A stretch of DNA of 9,310 nt from Syntrophales bacterium (GTDB taxonomy: Bacteria; Desulfobacterota; Syntrophia; Syntrophales; UBA2210), in NCBI GenBank assembly GCA_030655735.1, contig JAUSPK010000058.1, forward strand, positions 1 through 9,310. The letters are read 5' to 3'. The notes beneath the pieces are model-generated. The model had not been told where the DNA came from and made no database searches. It was given only the letters and a program-made list of their open reading frames with translations. A program made the translations under genes and the position numbers. Shown here in pieces: positions 6,300 through 9,310 of this stretch. How positions within the stretch are numbered: position 1 is the stretch's first letter; every line of letters starts with the position of its first letter.

Positions 6300-6333
6300 T
6301 CAGGGGTCAGGGGTCAGGGGTTGGAAATCGGGG
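6300..6333 (+). repeat. TCAGGGG tandem repeat with G-quadruplex potential
   Basis: Three head-to-tail copies of TCAGGGG (6300-6320) begin six bases after the MBL stop. With a fourth GGGG at 6330-6333 they give four G4 runs separated by loops of 3, 3 and 9 nt, on the coding strand. The array sits in the 109-bp gap before the TPR gene, about 70 bp upstream of its start. Confidence 0.7.
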
Positions 6334-6403
6334 CAGGATAAAGCCATACAGCGCAAATCATAGTATGGGAAGAATCATCTGGAATACATAAGGAGGCAAT
6401 TAC

Positions 6404-7642
6404 GTGGGATTCCTGAAACTATTCTCGGGCAAAGGGCCCGAAGAGTACGAGCAGAAAGGAGACCGTTTCTTCAAGGTCGGGGAATACGGGGCGGCAAAGA
6501 TGGAGTATGAAACCGCCCTGGATAAGGCAGGGAAAGGGCAATCGGGAGACGCGGGCCGCGATGACCGCCTCCGAAAAAAGGTGTTCGGAAGCAGGGAGGC
6601 CCTAGCCCTGCAGCATAAACAAAACGCGGAGCACCTGAGAGAATCCGGAGACCATGAGGGCGCATCGGAACTGCTGGACCTGGCGCTGGAGCTGACGCAG
6701 GACCCGAAGATTGCGGCCGAGCTCAAGCAACTGCTGGGCAGGGCACGGAACGGTATTACAGAAAATGATACGGGGGCTCCCCTGCCATACACTGAGGAAG
6801 ATACGGAAGAGGACCGGGAATGGCACATAGAGGAGAATGAACACTTTACCGCCCTGTGCGGCGCCTTGGCGGAGGAGACACAGGAGGCCTATCACGGTTA
6901 CGGAGACGCGTTCAGAACGGGGTATGTTGCCCTGAACCAGGGAGAATATGAACTGGCGGTTACATTCTTGTCACAGGCCCTGGAAGAGAATCCGCCGGAC
7001 AGCCTGATCCCCCCTGAGCTGGCCACGGCGTACCTGAACCTGGAGAGGTACGAAGAGGCACTCGCGCTGACGGAACGATTCCTAGAGCATCACCCCCGTT
7101 CCATACAAGGGTACCACACCTTGTGTGAGACCCTGTGGGCGGACGAACAGTTCGATGATGCCCGGGAGCGGATCCTCGCCTGCCCCAAAGAGATAGCGGG
7201 CATGCCGCCCATCCTGCACCTCAAGGGTGAGTCGCTGGGACGGTCTGGAAGGCATCAGGAGGCGGAGTCCTTCTACCGGGACCTTCTCGAGTCTCACGGC
7301 TTTGATGAACACACAGCCATGTCGCTGGCAGCAACGTATGAATCGCTTGGCAAAGAGGAGGACGCCCTCGATCTGTATAGCGAGATAATGCGGCAATGCC
7401 GTGGCTGCGGCGCACGGATCAACCCCTTCGTCAAACAGAGATACGCAGACATCTCCTTGGAACTGGGAGATCATTCAGCGCAGATACTGGAGATATATCT
7501 CTCGCTGATCGATGAAGACCCGGCAGGGAGGGAAAACCATTTCAGAAAGGTGGAGCAGATCTATACTGCTATGGGAAACGAGCGGGAGGCCCGCAGGTAC
7601 CGACTGTTCGCCAATGACCTGAGCGGCCAGCCCACCGATTGA
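6404..7642 (+). CDS. Tetratricopeptide-repeat protein
   Basis: A 412-residue, soluble-looking protein built of helical hairpins. No signal peptide or membrane helix is visible. TPR-like units can be read at about 13-42 (GDRFFKVGEYGAAKMEYETAL), 71-98, 165-196 (GYVALNQGEYELAVTFLSQAL), 203-232 (ATAYLNLERYEEALALTERFL), 269-297 and 305-332 (ATYESLGKEEDALDLYSEI), with a last half-unit near 385-402. An acidic, probably disordered linker (about 121-147) separates an N-terminal pair from the main array. A CRGCG motif (332-336) lies in the last full repeat; two Cys alone do not make a zinc site. TPR arrays are scaffolds, so the partner rather than an activity defines the role, and it cannot be named. 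Start is GTG 6404, with AAGGAGG at 6390-6396. xni-like gene follows after 56 bp without a terminator, so co-transcription is likely. Confidence 0.85.
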   Translation: MGFLKLFSGKGPEEYEQKGDRFFKVGEYGAAKMEYETALDKAGKGQSGDAGRDDRLRKKVFGSREALALQHKQNAEHLRESGDHEGASELLDLALELTQDPKIAAELKQLLGRARNGITENDTGAPLPYTEEDTEEDREWHIEENEHFTALCGALAEETQEAYHGYGDAFRTGYVALNQGEYELAVTFLSQALEENPPDSLIPPELATAYLNLERYEEALALTERFLEHHPRSIQGYHTLCETLWADEQFDDARERILACPKEIAGMPPILHLKGESLGRSGRHQEAESFYRDLLESHGFDEHTAMSLAATYESLGKEEDALDLYSEIMRQCRGCGARINPFVKQRYADISLELGDHSAQILEIYLSLIDEDPAGRENHFRKVEQIYTAMGNEREARRYRLFANDLSGQPTD

Positions 7643-7698
7643 CAGGCTCACAATTGGAAAAACAATAGAAACCGAACGGGAAAACATGAGGGGGCACA

Positions 7699-8472
7699 AT
7701 GAAGATACGGCTCCTGCTGATAGACGCCCTTAATCTCATCCGCCGGGTGTATGCCGCCCAACCGGGAGATGACGGGCCGGGCCGCGTGGATGACTCTCTG
7801 AAAACAAGCGTCCACTCCCTCCAGCGCGCCCTGCGCGAATGCCAACCCACCCACGCGATCTGTGTCTTTGACGGACACGAACCGAGCTGGCGCCATAGTC
7901 TGTATCCAGAATACAAGGCCGGGCGTACCCCCATGCCCGAGGTGCTGGATACCAGTATGGACCGATTCAAGGACGCGTTTTTGGAGATCAGTGCCCCCTC
8001 CGTGTATTTTCCGAACCTGGAGGCGGACGATGTTATCGCGACACTGGCGGTCAAGGTGGCGGCACGCGGCGGCACCGCCATCATACTCTCCACCGACAGG
8101 CTGTTTCTGCAGCTTGTCTCGGATCTGGTAATGGTGCGTGATCATTTTCAGCGGATTGACATGGACCGGACACACGTACAGGAGAAGCTGCACGTAAGGC
8201 CCGACCAGGTGGTAGACCTGTTCGGGCTCGCGGGATACGCAACCAACAACATACCCGGCGTCCCTACCGTGGGGATAAAAACCGCCGCCAGACTGCTCGG
8301 TGATCTGGAAACGCTGGAGACCATCCTGTCGGTCGCCCACACCATCAAGGGCAAACTGGGTGAGACGCTGTACAGACACGTCGAGGATGCACGTCTGTCA
8401 CAATCACTGGTCCGCCTGAAGGATACCCTGGAGTTGGGACTGAACTTGAAATCGTTTCGATGCGCGGGTTAG
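7699..8472 (+). CDS. xni: Xni-like flap endonuclease (5'-3' exonuclease family)
   Basis: A 257-residue FEN-family nuclease or flap-DNA-binding protein. It matches E. coli Xni (ExoIX, 251 residues) closely along its length: LLIDALNLIRR (6-16), QPTHAICVFDG (49-59), WRHSLYPEYKAGR (64-76), EADDVIATLAVKV (108-120), STDR (131-134) and the helix-hairpin-helix GLAGYATNNIPGVPTVGIK (176-194). Active-site acids Asp9, Asp58, Glu108, Asp110, Asp111 and Asp133 are present. In polA-type nucleases the last motif is TDKDxxQL; here it is TDRLFLQL, with Leu135 replacing the Asp that helps hold the second metal (E. coli Xni has Gly there). It is free-standing, not the N-terminus of a DNA polymerase I. Start ATG 7699 follows GAGGGGG (7688-7694); the ATG at 7686 is out of frame. 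Role by family: flap processing in repair or Okazaki maturation. Confidence 0.87.
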   Translation: MKIRLLLIDALNLIRRVYAAQPGDDGPGRVDDSLKTSVHSLQRALRECQPTHAICVFDGHEPSWRHSLYPEYKAGRTPMPEVLDTSMDRFKDAFLEISAPSVYFPNLEADDVIATLAVKVAARGGTAIILSTDRLFLQLVSDLVMVRDHFQRIDMDRTHVQEKLHVRPDQVVDLFGLAGYATNNIPGVPTVGIKTAARLLGDLETLETILSVAHTIKGKLGETLYRHVEDARLSQSLVRLKDTLELGLNLKSFRCAG

Positions 8473-8475
8473 CCA

Positions 8476-8488
8476 TAGGATCATCCTA
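8476..8488. repeat. 13-bp palindrome TAGGAT-C-ATCCTA
   Basis: A perfect dyad with a one-base centre, starting four bases after the xni stop. The centre is too tight for a hairpin, so a protein-binding site is more likely than a terminator. Confidence 0.35.
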
Positions 8489-8504
8489 CACAGCAGTTTC
8501 CTGA

Positions 8505-8526
8505 ATTTTGACGAAACATTTTGACA
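8505..8526 (+). promoter_or_regulatory. Tandem TTGAC boxes upstream of the receiver/MBL gene
   Basis: ATTTTGAC occurs at 8505-8512 and again at 8518-8525, a 13-nt period; the second extends to a consensus -35, TTGACA (8521-8526). No acceptable -10 lies 16-18 bp downstream of either. This may be an activator's direct-repeat site, or a promoter whose -10 is degenerate. Confidence 0.3.
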
Positions 8527-8555
8527 AAGGCGGAAAATCATGCGAGAAAAGAGAC

Positions 8556-8574
8556 TGGCTTGGTTCATAAGCCA
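8556..8574 (+). promoter_or_regulatory. Stem-loop in the leader of the receiver/MBL gene
   Basis: TGGCTT (8556-8561) pairs with AAGCCA (8569-8574) around the 7-nt loop GGTTCAT. It is not followed by a T run, so it is not a terminator. It lies 34 bases before the ATG at 8609. Confidence 0.35.
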
Positions 8575-8608
8575 ACAATGAATAACAACCTGTCATTCGG
8601 GAAACAAC

Positions 8609-9310
8609 ATGGATGAGAAATACATCTTTTTCATTGTTGATGAAGACCCCTTCTTTACAGAAGAACTATCCGATGTCCTGACATCAGACGGGCAGACGGT
8701 ATATTCCGGCACCGTGAGCACCGACATTGTGCCAGAGATCATCACCAAAAAACCTGATTGCATCATCTTGAACATCATCACTCCCGGGGCGGAGAGTCTC
8801 AAATTATTACAACACCTGAGACAGGGAAGTGCTTTGAGGGATACACGGATAGCAATTATGTCAGCGCAACCGGACGAGCTCGATCGTCAGTTGGTCTTCG
8901 CCTCCGGGGCAGATTCCCTTATAACCAAACCCATTGACAAGAGAACTATCGCCGATGATCTCAAACGAATCATCGAGGAGAAATTCACCTTTACCTTCTG
9001 GGGCGTGCGTGGGACCCTGACGGTACCAGGCCGAAAGACATTACGGTACGGAGGGAACACACCCTGCGTCAGTTTTCGGGTACCTGGGGACACCCTGCTC
9101 ATATTCGATGGCGGGAGCGGAATAAAAGAACTGTCGAACCTCCTCCTGTCTGATGCACGTATCCTCACAAGAGCCACGATATTTATATCGCATCCTCACT
9201 GGGATCACATAAACGGCCTTCCTTTTTTCGTACCGCTGTACCCGCGGGGGAACACCCTTGAGATCTGCGGCCCGCCCAACAACGGCATGTCCATGCGCGA
9301 ATTGATAGCA
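8609..9310 (+). CDS. Receiver domain fused to metallo-beta-lactamase domain, 3'-partial
   Basis: The frame stays open for 234 codons to the window edge. Residues about 5-122 are a CheY-like receiver: acidic residues Asp11-Glu12-Asp13, Ser85 and Lys107 (TKP) are in place, but the phosphoacceptor position reads ILNI, so Asn55 replaces Asp. It should not be phosphorylated in the usual way. Residues from about 126 are a metallo-beta-lactamase domain: FWGVRGTLTVPG (130-141), RYGGNTPC (146-153), FDGGSGI (166-172) and the metal motif SHPHWDHINGLPFF (194-207) with His195, His197, Asp199 and His200 intact. Known members of this MBL group hydrolyse phosphodiesters or similar esters; the substrate here is unknown. 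ATG 8609 is the first good start after a stop at 8579, though the ribosome site (CGGGAAA) is weak. The end of the MBL domain and any further domain lie outside the window. Confidence 0.85.
   Translation, partial: MDEKYIFFIVDEDPFFTEELSDVLTSDGQTVYSGTVSTDIVPEIITKKPDCIILNIITPGAESLKLLQHLRQGSALRDTRIAIMSAQPDELDRQLVFASGADSLITKPIDKRTIADDLKRIIEEKFTFTFWGVRGTLTVPGRKTLRYGGNTPCVSFRVPGDTLLIFDGGSGIKELSNLLLSDARILTRATIFISHPHWDHINGLPFFVPLYPRGNTLEICGPPNNGMSMRELIA

Noticed and set aside
7648..8379. Long minus-strand open frame (243 codons)
   Set aside because: Fully antisense to the well-supported Xni gene, with no motif or ribosome site.
1..9310. CRISPR, insertion sequence, tRNA, rRNA, toxin-antitoxin or defence island
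   Set aside because: No spaced repeats, transposase motifs, terminal repeats, tRNA-like folds or paired small genes were seen on either strand.

Overview
The window looks like a chromosomal segment from a free-living, probably anaerobic Gram-negative bacterium. My best guess is Desulfobacterota (former Deltaproteobacteria) or a close relative. That rests on remembered gene-family distribution: the CoA-transferase/GNAT fusion, the receiver/metallo-beta-lactamase fusion and the iron-sulfur flavoprotein. No marker gene fixes the taxonomy. All eight genes are on the + strand, most have clear AGGAGG-like ribosome binding sites, and coding is dense and moderately GC-rich. I see no mobile element, CRISPR array, tRNA or rRNA.

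Layout: (1) 1-1158, a THUMP-domain RNA guanine-N2 methyltransferase (RlmL/YpsC type), missing only its first few residues. (2) 1272-3155, a 627-residue fusion of an acetyl-CoA hydrolase/transferase-like domain to a Pat-like GNAT acetyltransferase. (3) A 322-bp AT-richer gap with a candidate terminator, a perfect 12-bp palindrome and a candidate promoter. (4) 3478-5553, a three-gene operon: mannose-1-phosphate guanylyltransferase (manC), a SemiSWEET sugar transporter overlapping it by ATGA, and an iron-sulfur-type flavoprotein. (5) 5653-6294, a small metallo-beta-lactamase-fold protein behind a perfect 7-bp-arm inverted repeat. (6) 6300-6333, a G-rich tandem repeat with G-quadruplex potential. 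(7) 6404-8472, a TPR protein followed by an Xni-like flap endonuclease. (8) 8609 to the right edge, a receiver domain fused to a metallo-beta-lactamase domain, cut off by the window.

The genes do not form one obvious pathway. manC and SemiSWEET are translationally coupled and plausibly link sugar movement to GDP-mannose supply. The rest is housekeeping (rRNA modification, DNA processing) or signalling. No complete new defence or biosynthetic system is visible.

The most interesting signals are two fusion proteins in which a normally catalytic or switching residue appears replaced. In the CoA-transferase-like half of the GNAT fusion, Lys317 sits where the family has its catalytic Glu. In the receiver half of the metallo-beta-lactamase fusion, Asn55 sits where the phosphoacceptor Asp should be. 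Both look like a family fold kept as a sensor or regulatory module for an attached enzyme.
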